Below are positions 35,701 through 41,870 of a DNA stretch of 64,000 bases, piece after piece. Origin of the DNA: an uncultured Ruminiclostridium sp. GTDB lineage: Bacteria; Bacillota; Clostridia; Oscillospirales; Ruminococcaceae. The position numbers were made by a program, and so were the translations under genes. The notes under the pieces are model-generated. The model was not told the DNA's origin. It did not search any database and saw only the letters and a list, made by a program, of their open reading frames with translations. Numbering within the stretch: the first letter of the stretch is position 1; every line of letters begins with the position of its first letter. The stretch covers positions 1-64,000 of the forward strand of contig CANQED010000005.1 in assembly GCA_947594425.1 (NCBI GenBank). The letters are read 5' to 3'.

Positions 35701-38700
35701 AAAATCGTGGGATTTGGGGTCATGAAGAGTAACCGCCTCTCCGTTGCCCGAACCCTCAGGGTATGGCTCACCCTTTTCATTGTATACTATAGTGCATTGT
35801 CCGACCTTGTTACCATCCTCCACAGTGCCTTTATACACCGTAAATATTATCTTATTGATATGCTCGTCAAGCTGTGTGCTGTCGAGCTCTGCCTTAAGAA
35901 GATATACGGTACTGTCGTAAGCGTCAAAGCCGCCAAGCTTGCTGTCGCTCTTCTCCGTTATCTTAAAGCAATAGTCTATTTCGTCCTTTTCGGAACCCTC
36001 TCCTATATCACCCTCGAACGACAAATGCTTAAATTGGATATCACCTAAGCCTTGACTGTGGCTGCTATTATCGACAGTTATATTATAAGTCACAGGATAT
36101 GTCTTTCCGCCGCTCTCATCGGTTTCTACTTTATTGCCAAAAGTGTCATTAAGCAGTTTAGGAAATTGTATATCTCCCTTCCTCATCGCCTCGGTGGTTT
36201 CTTCATTATTTCCGCTTAGCTCAAACTCAAATTTATCCGTGCTTATCCAATCTCTGCCGACAATGTTCTTTACAATTTCGTATGATGTTTCTGCGTCTAC
36301 ATCCTCGACTTTATATGTGTTAGTAAAGGTCATAACGTTGCTGCGCACTGCGGCTCTTGATAATTCGTTTCCGTCGTCATCCTCGATTATTCTCTCGACG
36401 CTTGAAATTATAACCGACTGCTCCTTTTCTTCGCCCTCGCCGTCATTTTCGGTGACGGTAAGAGTTACCTCATACTTTGCCCCAGAAATACTAAGGTTTG
36501 TATTCTTATACAGCAGATTATCTTTATCAAGATCGTTTTCTGATATTGTAAACTTATATGTTCCCGCACCGGGGAAATTTAATTTATCTGCTCCGTCTTT
36601 GCCTAATTTTTCATTAAACCCTCCGAAATAATTTGTAGGTACATTTGTTGTCAACTGCATGGCGGTGGTGTCGCCGTCGGGGTGCTTCATATCAGCACTT
36701 ATGGTTATTTCATCTTTGCCAGCAAATTTAGCTACAAATTCTTTCTTTTGAGCCTCAGTCACATCAGCGGTCGTCCCTGAAATATCTTCCTCGCTGATAC
36801 TGATATCAAATGTAAACTCGTCCTTTACATTGACGCCGTTATGGGTGACATTTACCCAGCCTCTGCCGTCTATGACTTTTCTTATAGTCAATTCGGGGGT
36901 AGGCACATAGTTAGACACAATAAGCTTATAATATCCGTTATCATTCCTTATATTTGTGCCCGTAACCTCTATATATGCGTCATCGGGAGAGAACGCATAC
37001 CCGTTAGGCGCAAAGGTCTCCCTTATCGTATACGTTATATCCTCTTCGCCCTCTTTAAGCTGCAAGCCGGTAAATATCAGCTGCCCGTTAGAGCGGGTCG
37101 AGCTTGATTGCAGCTGATGTTCCTTAAGCCACTTTTGAGCCTCCGCTTTTTTCTCCGCGTCAGTGCCGAGTGACTCCTCGACTTGCCTTTGTACTTCTTC
37201 TTTAGAGCCCTTATACAGTCTAAAGGTCGCACCCTCGAGGTATACGGTCGAGTCTGTTATTTTGCCCTCGCTTAAGGTTCCCTCGTCTACTTTTGTTATC
37301 TCTATAGTGCCGGGGAGACTGCTGTTGGTGACCGTCATTTTATCCTCTGAGGGATTGGTCTCGCGGTCGATTGTGGTAACAAAAGGCGCAACGTCACAAT
37401 GGTTAACTTCATCTTTTGATTTAGAAATATCATCTACAACTTCAGACCAAAAATCCTCTCCGCCATGTTCTTTTGTGCCTAATTTATCAAAACTATAAAC
37501 GCCGTCGGGGCTTAACGTAAGGCTTGCCTCTTCGGCTAAGTCCTTTTCGTCAATTATGCCGTCGCTGTTTTCATCTTTTTCAATCTTATGATAATACACC
37601 TTAGACGCTTTGTTTGACAAGTATTGTCCTTTTCTGTTGTCGAACGAGAACACCGCCTTGTAGAGAGTATTATTATGTATATAATACTCCGCAGATATAT
37701 AGTACGAATTTACATTCGCTTTGACCGTTCCGTCAATAAAATCGGGGTCTATTTCCTTTGGCAGGTAGGGATAGCTATACTTAAACTGCTCGGTCTCGCT
37801 CATAACGCGATGACCGTATACCGCCGACCTGTCATAGCCGTCTACGCAGTAGGACAGCTCGAATACGGTATATTTAGGGGTAGCGCCCTCGTCGGTCTTG
37901 TCGGTCTTATATTCCTTTTCCATAGTGACAGTGGTGCTGTCGTCAAAATAATACCCCACGTCAGCCATAGTTATAGTAAGACCATGGTTGTTTATGCCGT
38001 ACTCGTTATTTAAATCATCTTCGGGATTGACCATACCCGTACCTGTGCCGACAGTGATCTCCTGAGCCTCTATGCCGCTGGTCCCGCTGCGAGAGTAGAG
38101 AATGTAAGAATTATCGTCAGTTGTCGTTGATGTTTCTTTATTATTTCTGCCTGCCGTCGTCAGCTCATAGTTGATATCGGGGCGGACAAAGCCGAGCATA
38201 TACTTTGTGCCTTTAGTCTTGTCGTATTTAAGTCCGGTAAAGAAATACTCGCCCTTTAGCAAGGAGGGCTGTTCATCTATCAGCTCATAAATAGTCGTAT
38301 TGTCGTCTTTCTGCGCTTTCTCAAAATCTTCCGAGGAAGTTATAGCCTTTGGGATTTTATTACCTTTCGGATTATTATTTTCTTCGGCAATATAATATTT
38401 TTTATCGGTAGAATATGACGTGTCTTCCGTTTCTTTAAACAGCTCAAACACTACCCCCGTTAGCGCATGGTCGCCCTGCTGCTGAGGGTTGTATATTCCG
38501 TCACAAGTTCCGCTTTCTTTATCGGTAACATAACCGTTAGTAACTTTTTTAACTTTTTCATCATAAAAGGCAAATCCGCGCAGGTTGAAATAATCCGAGC
38601 CCTCCGGCATTTTTACAATCTCGAGAGAATCGCTTTTCTCACTCGGCTTAGACGCCAAGGTCGATGGTGTAAATGTCCAGTAGTTGGCTATTGCATAATC

Positions 38701-40539
38701 GGTGGTGGTATCACCGCCAGAGCTTATGCCGACAGGGTGCTTTGCGCTGTCAAGATATTCTATCATCTTTTTTTGATCATCTGTGATAGATGTGGTGCTA
38801 TAATCTATAGGGTTGCTTGTATGGCTGTGGTCACCAAGCCTTAAGCCCTTATCCTTAAAGTATGCATTATATAGCACCAACTCACCCTTAGAAACCGTGG
38901 CGTTGTTATATTTATAATAAGTTCCGAAAGTGTCTGTTACTTTATTGCTTTCAGTGGCACTTTTGTATTTATCAACATCCGATTCGGATTTCGTTGCGGT
39001 AATACCTATTTTTCCTCCGTAATATATATCGCTCTCATCATAATATACTACGTTTTTTGTCAGCTCATAAATAGAGTTGTCAACATTTAGCTTTTCTCCC
39101 GATTCGTTATATATATCGTTGATACGGGTTATGGTTATACCTTCGGGCGCCTGCTCCATATCAAAAATAGGAAAATGTATCTCGCCCGCCTTGGTTATTA
39201 CCGAATATGTGATCTGATCGGGATTATATGTTCCCGGGGGGATTATCTTTCCATCGCCGTCTCTGCCGTCCCAGAAGAATACATTTGTAGAATTAGGGGT
39301 GACTATATCCGAGATCTCGACAGGGGTATAATAAGGCTTAGCGCCGTCTTTAAGCGGATTTCCGTCCTCATCTATATTAAATTCGAGCCTCAGCGTCGCG
39401 GTAGTAGCCTCTTTTACATCAAAGGAAAAATATCCACCGACGCCCTCATATGCGCCCGTGACCTCTTCGCCGTCTTTTAATACACGACCCAAAAATTTAA
39501 CATTTGTTGGCGTTTCGGGAGCAAGCGCCTTTTTATAAAGGTGTCCCTCAAGCTCGGGGTCGGGCTTTTCGAGGAATATCTTAAATGTCTTAGAGAGGTC
39601 GGTGTCGGCAGAGCTCGGCTGCTTATATGTAAACCCATGCACGCCGAATGTATTCGCGTAATCAGAGCCCCAACTGTTGCTAATAGCCTTTACCGATTTA
39701 TAAAGTATATTGCCGTTAGCGTTATCGACTATACCTCTGTTATTTGAGAAAAATGTAAACGTCCACGGTCCGATTTTATTAAATTTCATTTCATAAATAT
39801 AGCTGTCATTTGTTACTATATAATAATTTTCAATAATATTCGCGCCATCTGTCTGGAGCGCTATAAAGTCGCAATATGTACGTCCGGTCTTTTTAGTGCC
39901 GAACTCGTCAAATATGGTAATATCCCACGATGAGACCTCGGCCTGTTTGCTATTATCCCAATCGGTGGTTTTAGCAATTCCACGAGATGTGGCTGTTGAG
40001 CCGGTACGAAACTCAAATGTATATACGCCCGTCTGTGTTACGGCATACGTAAAGGGCTTGTACTGCGCACCGTCCCTTGCAATGGGAGCACCGGTCTTTA
40101 CCTCGTCAAAGGTCATATTACGGATAAGGGCTTCGGTCTTGGGGTTTTCTATCCAGCCCTCTTTATCGTCGGTATTTTTAACATCATACCCGGTATAATT
40201 GCCTTTAAGGTCGATAAGGACTATATCGTTCCCGCTGTATGCGCTGCCTCTGCTTGTGCCCTCCAAATTCCAGTTAGAAGCATAAACATTAGAGCCAAAG
40301 CATATAGTTTCGCCCTCAAAAGCGAATACATGTATCTGATTTTTCGATATTACATTTCCGACGGGAGTATCGTCGTATCGCCAGAATAAGCGGTTGCCCG
40401 TGGTGCCCATCGCCACCGCCTCCGCGTCTGTCGCCGACCTCGGCAGGACTATATCCATCCCCTCGAACAGCGACAATACCATACTAAAGCTGAGCAGTCC
40501 CGCAACTATCCTTTTAAAAAACTCCTTTGCCTTTGTCAT
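23740..40539 (-). CDS. Giant sortase-anchored surface protein with 29 isopeptide-forming repeats
   Basis: 5,599 residues from the ATG at 40539, which follows GGGAGG; the open frame runs 46 codons further without a ribosome site. Residues 1-40 are a signal peptide (FFKRIVAGLLSFSMVLSLF). An N-terminal region of about 650 residues with no clear family is followed by SdrD/SpaA-like beta-sandwiches (about 650-1,200). Next come 29 repeats of about 148 residues (about 1,215-5,510), each with the pattern K-x3-GR-x-W, FTVxE and F-x-N-x-Y of the Spy0128/FctA pilin isopeptide linker. The end is a Pro/Thr/Ser linker, NPDTG (5,564), a hydrophobic helix and RKRRKKK. Known relatives form Lys-Asn isopeptide bonds with a catalytic Glu, giving rigid, protease-resistant stalks. 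Adhesion is inferred. Confidence 0.9.
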   Translation of the reverse strand: MTKAKEFFKRIVAGLLSFSMVLSLFEGMDIVLPRSATDAEAVAMGTTGNRLFWRYDDTPVGNVISKNQIHVFAFEGETICFGSNVYASNWNLEGTSRGSAYSGNDIVLIDLKGNYTGYDVKNTDDKEGWIENPKTEALIRNMTFDEVKTGAPIARDGAQYKPFTYAVTQTGVYTFEFRTGSTATSRGIAKTTDWDNSKQAEVSSWDITIFDEFGTKKTGRTYCDFIALQTDGANIIENYYIVTNDSYIYEMKFNKIGPWTFTFFSNNRGIVDNANGNILYKSVKAISNSWGSDYANTFGVHGFTYKQPSSADTDLSKTFKIFLEKPDPELEGHLYKKALAPETPTNVKFLGRVLKDGEEVTGAYEGVGGYFSFDVKEATTATLRLEFNIDEDGNPLKDGAKPYYTPVEISDIVTPNSTNVFFWDGRDGDGKIIPPGTYNPDQITYSVITKAGEIHFPIFDMEQAPEGITITRINDIYNESGEKLNVDNSIYELTKNVVYYDESDIYYGGKIGITATKSESDVDKYKSATESNKVTDTFGTYYKYNNATVSKGELVLYNAYFKDKGLRLGDHSHTSNPIDYSTTSITDDQKKMIEYLDSAKHPVGISSGGDTTTDYAIANYWTFTPSTLASKPSEKSDSLEIVKMPEGSDYFNLRGFAFYDEKVKKVTNGYVTDKESGTCDGIYNPQQQGDHALTGVVFELFKETEDTSYSTDKKYYIAEENNNPKGNKIPKAITSSEDFEKAQKDDNTTIYELIDEQPSLLKGEYFFTGLKYDKTKGTKYMLGFVRPDINYELTTAGRNNKETSTTTDDNSYILYSRSGTSGIEAQEITVGTGTGMVNPEDDLNNEYGINNHGLTITMADVGYYFDDSTTVTMEKEYKTDKTDEGATPKYTVFELSYCVDGYDRSAVYGHRVMSETEQFKYSYPYLPKEIDPDFIDGTVKANVNSYYISAEYYIHNNTLYKAVFSFDNRKGQYLSNKASKVYYHKIEKDENSDGIIDEKDLAEEASLTLSPDGVYSFDKLGTKEHGGEDFWSEVVDDISKSKDEVNHCDVAPFVTTIDRETNPSEDKMTVTNSSLPGTIEITKVDEGTLSEGKITDSTVYLEGATFRLYKGSKEEVQRQVEESLGTDAEKKAEAQKWLKEHQLQSSSTRSNGQLIFTGLQLKEGEEDITYTIRETFAPNGYAFSPDDAYIEVTGTNIRNDNGYYKLIVSNYVPTPELTIRKVIDGRGWVNVTHNGVNVKDEFTFDISISEEDISGTTADVTEAQKKEFVAKFAGKDEITISADMKHPDGDTTAMQLTTNVPTNYFGGFNEKLGKDGADKLNFPGAGTYKFTISENDLDKDNLLYKNTNLSISGAKYEVTLTVTENDGEGEEKEQSVIISSVERIIEDDDGNELSRAAVRSNVMTFTNTYKVEDVDAETSYEIVKNIVGRDWISTDKFEFELSGNNEETTEAMRKGDIQFPKLLNDTFGNKVETDESGGKTYPVTYNITVDNSSHSQGLGDIQFKHLSFEGDIGEGSEKDEIDYCFKITEKSDSKLGGFDAYDSTVYLLKAELDSTQLDEHINKIIFTVYKGTVEDGNKVGQCTIVYNEKGEPYPEGSGNGEAVTLHDPKSHDFTFTNNYKAEGTFTPTIAKELIGRKWYTGDNFEFSIKWNKRTGQDDCVSMPTSNSTISITDKSGETDEHTGSFGGITIKKAGVYNFTITETPKENEGIKYADKFDFTVQATDDTKGKLTFKFYKGTYNDTTIKGKTPIAGYDGTNGKILATFTNQYSENGTLSLGINKTLNGRKWVDGDEFTFTVTPNDETKAKYHSEYEVRDTDADGTPISGVEVDSDGVITLTVNKAGTFDITDLLKFTGNADKEDNTYTFTVAETAGTDADKMIYDGTKYTVTVNTKREIDDTTNLPTGKLTVTASYVTAGGSKTEVSDGDTAEFSFINQAYANAKLDISKSFTGREWYKDDKFEIDITRTDSNSGKNVYISDSDGASTDTPVEKDKAQTVTFTKDETQTKYFTFLGEGTYTFTVKEKVPEDAKDGLKDDITYDRTEYEWTVTVTDTGGELSATSKLVKIKDKDGKGVSEETADTAAFANTYACREKVEVKKTFTGRSEKWTNETGVGNINDMFYFSVTANNDVTKQAEKDGKISYSKKIIELNGADKSSTDDTRTDHLNVMFSNLDFGSDKEYKFEFLVKEEPDHDSKKIAGVTYDMSEYIVTMAVTQNDDKTYNVVSESKKVGGETVEELAFHNKYEPTKASVKLSLTKQLTGRQWTEDDKFKFTVEGDKDNPTDEDNDNNGVLLDESAQPQDNITVATADTDASGDNAKRKSIFYFEYSKPGIYKYTIKETIPDDKKGIKYDDSTHTLVVEVKDNPDEGVLSIESVYVDDSKVLTHTEPVGENDTVFEAIPVEYETDGLLFENTYSANLNDINNDDGGCWIWIKKTLEGREWTGADKFTFSIEAAEDDPFTQEAIGKQILFAHEEKVDGVSLFKSREKVSVSKDDEKNKADGETDNSFYRDSLRVQFVGVTFDDGDTHTYKFTIREEIPKDAEDNVLNGITYDDTVYHVTVKVKDNKDGTLSIVGTPTVTKNEGEEVKFDYYPNKSHKDAKEYQLPFTNVYDADGNWTFNIEKKIEGRPWNKGESFDFELELTGTSDGKAKDSNSVVIPKDLTVSNFEDLGEIYTLSENYTVQFNHPGTRDYTFKLKEIKPADVGGNGLTYDEKERIIVVKVEDDGKGGLTVTSVTVDGTEADISTKIPFTNTYSVSTVWTPKVQKVLEGRGWNDDDDFKFTLTPYLDDEVTQSAVDSGKIEADGETVSVKNADAVSWGDITIYSDGNATQMYKFKLTETPKENDGITYSEDYIITLEVTDDRHGKLSTKIISVETESGDTGVFDGDTVTVTNTYSVTATLPAGSIDITKEIEGREWLSDDTFEFTISPADPTTQDAVDRGVITLPTGELVINNGKRTVGIGAITFKSTGNETETYTFTIAEENGSIAGLAYAKPQTVTVTVKDDLHGNITAKVEDGSLTFTNVYTAKGELAADEIGVESLLKGRIDDEWLDTDSFDYTIEGADEYTLKAIADKHITFAGESDSEKITVDSSTAEHKKGFGKITFSGIEFSTDEYGNELSTVYKFKVSQNKGKIAGITYDEHYYTVTVTLINNKDGSLNAEVTDVQRSEGDISAASLEDYDVTALPFNNEYNATGTWSPDVNKLLTGRAWNTDTFTFNIAIADGEEYGDDVVMPEDTHIDVTHSGISDKFNAITFNKAGTYTFTVSESVPENKKGIAYPEAQTITVTATDNTDGTLTVSAGDDNTVEFTNEYSSHGNLASGSISVEKILTGRDWQDYDKYVFSIAPSEYSTETQAAVSDGRITLPGTATVTKDDLADGKYLGKFLDEIVFKDIEFTAGEDGTETKVFSFVMTEAGGDIGGVTYSDHKLYFNIVLEDKGDGTLKASLQSDYHFKFTNEYKPAPATLDGFSAEKILEGRQWLSADKFYFDISGADDETAAQLANGDITVTGGNTASADSDNKTAKFGTIIFNNKGDYKFTVTERYGGDTLNGVKYDDSEWTVCVSVTDDLLGQLWAKVTEISKGGEKADSIQFTNTYSVSSEYCVEIEKLIEGRQWNESDSFEFSIEPVGNTVKTVDEGRIIMPADNTLTLDENNQSGIFAPITFKSNGTPINIYTFRVTEKFAGETHDGLTYDTSWIVLMAVMDNLSNGKLIPIQISRARFINTYSAEGVLDGGKNLSVTKAFTGRPWIDTDSFTFTISGADDKTNAAIDAGLVTLPEDITIGYEDGEPHAKAFGDIGFKSDGSGAKYYDYEFIVKEVYDEDSAVASVDYDTAEWHIKVHVIDDQKGNLYADITNNSEYSLTFTNTYHADSITWPPVVSKILSGRDWVDKDSYKFTLSLDEVQPFGAKAEDVSISQPELTITADSDAPDNFTRTAQFGKVEFTQPGKYVFTISEKKDTVDLHGIEYSPRQYKVIVDVTDDTVGQLHESVYNVLYTVDGGKTYTNYGYDTFRFINHYGATGVWSPVVRKRLVGREWSEHDSFEFKLTLDTERLPDGVSESDVLFTNTNVTITKGEGESAAYSGGFGDVTFTKPGTYYFTIAELPQEISDNGIYEATEPYLVAVHVTDEDNDGVLTVQPETVLDGESVPYADISSSTYRFVDIYSASGTWPPIISKTLAGRKWKSTDTFTFEIEALSWSIGDISESGLVLPAPLTVSNTDLDENTVVGRFSAVEFHHPGVYTFAVREKKESIAGVNYDPTEYRITVEVTDDTYGGLTHEVTETLRNGVPLSDPDTVLFFTNRYTAKGELSDGSINVEKEIDGRGWLQGDSFAFNIAPADALTRRALAAGLITLPKDAEINYSEGEKHTTSFDKISFSSSGRENIEYTFSVTENDDSELYPWMSFDKTSYTVKVAVKDNLDSTLSAEVTSVTKDGKDAEIVFINTYSAVGAWPPLVHKELTGRAWSRADKYEFALTAIKLPDGVSESDIILPKNVMLYAPESGNISSGRFNDVQFTKPGEYQFKLAELSGNISGVKYSGAEYTITVNVKDEGDGTLIPTVSSVKLGGAKAGEGTSDGGYKFVNTYAVKTDGLKITVNKDLIGRERLSTDTFTFKIAPADKLTEDAISGGIIEMPESLTASVKGKNTTAEFGGIVFNSTGEKETIYSFDITEIDTGIKGIEYSDKTENISVKVTDNLNGKITAAVVDAPKIEFTNSYTASGALSGKDNLKVEKTFIGREWLSDDKFDFTITPADEHTEAAYENGFIKLPDDLTIKYNEQGVYTSNFDNIEFLSTGNKTERYKFEISEVYDENDAVFSTVYDTDKYTVSVTVTDGYDGTLSVTAGKPTQGGKAAEVMTFTNTYTAEGIWPPIVGKTLVGRDWTDEDSFIFRLRLAGTQPEGTDAGAVKLPPVADIEITKSDLKDGIALKQFDETIFSQPGLYVFTLDEMRRTPERGIEYSDNFYTITVRAEHDGNAEGQMDIEIESVTLTVGARTVNYGNTDYFAFENVYSASGSWSAVIGKTLTGREWLNSDKFLFDISVKVPEGVSPDSVKMRDDLYITADGDNSDTYYKTFDNAVIFTKPGEYEVTVSERKLSEDNGITYDPTAKTVKVTVTDNGDGTLSVKSESNEFTFTNAYNAVGIWPPEVEKTLTGRPWSDNDRFAFNISLIDFPSGTRLDMPENLVITKPLFGGGDTFGGAFDPVEFNLPGRYEFAMTEVTDSNNGIQCDDTVYTIVVYVADDDNGTLVPGVTAVYRDGEQIDTNTTLKFTNTYSAFGVLDGGEIRVEKELVGRQWLDDDKFTFTLTPTEDYGDKILLGGAMTEVLGVYRDKYADFGDITVYEAGRYTFTVKEENNAKGGITYDDTEHTVTLIAEDNGDGTLKLSVEGGDIKFTNTYTAAPTTVVGEVQLPFNVELKGRQWQDGDEFTFTLSPAEEYGEKVQLGQTEVTVTGGDSSAHFGDIVFTEPGEYTFYVSQLPGTDSSITYDDRVYEVTVTVTDDLNGSLIATVDSVSMEFINVYNAEPTPPPSDTTTSEPTPPPSDTTKPSDTTAPEQTTKPSDTTAPSDTTAPEGENPDTGVAPDVRSCVAAAAVTFGSAMALTLRKRRKKK
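24010..36890 (-). repeat. 29 protein-level repeats of the isopeptide-linker type
   Basis: I counted 29 occurrences of the GR-W strand motif. 27 have the Lys four residues before GR and the Glu of the FTVxE strand. Repeats 12 and 29 lack both. 28 end in an Asn-containing F-x-N motif, and repeat 19 has Asp. The DNA of neighbouring repeats is not obviously identical, so the array is old and divergent rather than freshly expanded. Confidence 0.85.
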
Positions 40540-40689
40540 AATAACCTCCCTTGCCGCAGCTATAAGCATGCGGACTTGAACGCCAAAATATCTTAGTACG
40601 CATATATTGTGCGTGAAGATTTTCTGATAAAACTTAAATTTTGCGGATAATATGTTCGATTTATCACAATTACTCAATTATATTATAGT

Positions 40690-40732
40690 GTAAAAAAGCG
40701 AACCGTGCAATAATTTTGGCACAATTCGCTTT
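40690..40732 (-). terminator. Intrinsic terminator after the LytTR regulator gene
   Basis: AAAGCGAATTGTGC / GCACGGTTCGCTTT with TTTTTTA on the minus strand. It separates the regulator from the giant gene, which must have its own promoter in 40540-40690; a TATAAT-like box is there but no convincing -35. The two ATTTTGGC motifs at 40713 and 40733 are partly in this stem. Confidence 0.75.
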
Positions 40733-40764
40733 ATTTTGGCGCATTTTTGCGCTTTTATCGAAAA

Positions 40765-41484
40765 TTATTCAGCGGCGAAGTAGTCGAGGTACTTTTTCTT
40801 TAGCTCCGAATAAGCTCCGCGCGGCACGGGTATCTCCTTTTCGTTGATCATCCGCAGGTATTTTGAGGTGACCTGCACGACGTGCCGAATATTTACCACA
40901 AACGACGCGCCAAGCTTTACAAACTCGGGGTGGGCGGCGAGCATATCGTACAGCTTAGAACAGCTTATGCGCACCCTGTGTGTGCTCCCGTCGGTAAGCG
41001 TTATCAGCTGATAGTGCTGCTGCGTCTCCGAATAGGCAAACTCGGACAATTCGAGCCTTATCGCTCCCGACGCCGCCGCGACCGTAAGCATGCCGTCCCA
41101 CCCCGCTATTCTTTGTATAAGTATCTGCTCCATGGTCCTCGCTATGTCGTCGTATTCTATCGGCTTAATGAGGTACTGCGCGGCGTATACGCTGAATGCG
41201 TCGAGCGCGCGCTCTTTTGACCGCGTCGCAAAGACTATGCTGACGAGCTTGTTTACCCGCCTTATCTCGCGGGCGACCTCTATGCCGTCCGCCCCGCCTA
41301 AATCGGTATCCATAAATATAATATCGCACTGCCCGACCTGCTTAGCGGCAAGGCAAAGCTCGTCGGGGTCGGATAAGCGGCTTATCTCGGGCTGCACCCC
41401 CTGCTTCTCACAATATGTCAGCAAATGCTCTCTCAGCCGCTCAGCGTCCTGCGCATTGTCGCATATAAGTATTCTTATAGTCAT
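40765..41484 (-). CDS. LytTR-family response regulator
   Basis: 239 residues from the ATG at 41484 behind GAAAGGAAAAGGC; the open frame extends 35 codons upstream without support. Receiver domain 1-120: acidic pocket after RILICDN, phospho-acceptor Asp in CDIIFMDTDLGG, Thr/Lys switch region. LytTR DNA-binding domain 135-238 ends GAYSELKKKYLDYF. AgrA/VirR-like proteins control virulence, competence or surface genes. No histidine kinase gene is adjacent, so it is an orphan here. Directly upstream of the giant surface-protein gene but separated by a terminator; regulation of that gene is a testable guess. Confidence 0.88.
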   Translation of the reverse strand: MTIRILICDNAQDAERLREHLLTYCEKQGVQPEISRLSDPDELCLAAKQVGQCDIIFMDTDLGGADGIEVAREIRRVNKLVSIVFATRSKERALDAFSVYAAQYLIKPIEYDDIARTMEQILIQRIAGWDGMLTVAAASGAIRLELSEFAYSETQQHYQLITLTDGSTHRVRISCSKLYDMLAAHPEFVKLGASFVVNIRHVVQVTSKYLRMINEKEIPVPRGAYSELKKKYLDYFAAE

Positions 41485-41642
41485 AAGCCTTTTCCTTTCG
41501 GGAACGAGGCTGCCGCACCCACCTGCGGCGAACCGTAATAAATTATTCACTAATGTTATTATATAACTTTTAACGAAAAAAATCAACACCTAATATTTTT
41601 TTAATAAGGTATTTTTTGTTAATAGTTTAGGATAAAAAATAT

Positions 41643-41670
41643 AAGCCATGTGAGTAAACCCACAAGGCTT
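41643..41670 (-). terminator. Terminator stem, gene-distal copy, flanking element B
   Basis: 28 bp, AAGCC-TGTG / CACA-GGCTT stem, followed on the minus strand by ATATTTTTTATCC. Matches 41820-41847 at 26 of 28 positions. Original terminator of the flavodiiron gene. Confidence 0.8.
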
Positions 41671-41819
41671 TTGACTGTAGAAAAAGGTTTTAATAAAAAA
41701 TATCAAGTTAAAAATCCGGAAGAAAAAGGGGGTATGGGGGTAAAAACATCAGGTTTTTGCCCCCATTTGAGATAAGTTTCAGCTTCGGAAAACACCGTAA
41801 GGTGTTTTTCGACAAGCTG
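41671..41819 (-). mobile_element. Structured non-coding element B (149 bp) between duplicated terminator stems
   Basis: Second copy of the element at 23486-23697: 83 of 84 bp match at 41736-41819, plus the AAAAAGGTTTTAATAAAAAA end. Orientation relative to the upstream gene is the same. The 67-bp two-hairpin insert of copy A is absent, replaced by about 8 bp. The end repeat is TGTAGAAAAA / TTTTTCGACA (one mismatch). No ORF. It fills most of the 386-bp gap before the flavodiiron gene's stop. Confidence 0.65.
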
Positions 41820-41847
41820 AAGCCCTGCGAGTAAACCCACAAGGCTT
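41820..41847 (-). repeat. Terminator stem, gene-proximal copy, flanking element B
   Basis: 28-bp copy of 41643-41670 with two changes, 23 bp after the flavodiiron stop, followed by the element rather than a T-tract. Confidence 0.8.
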
Positions 41848-41870
41848 GATAATATAAGGATATTCGGTAT

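Noticed and set aside
40690..40745. Paired LytTR binding sites from the two ATTTTGGC motifs
   Set aside because: They do not fit the usual LytTR consensus and one is part of the terminator stem; kept only as a minor remark.
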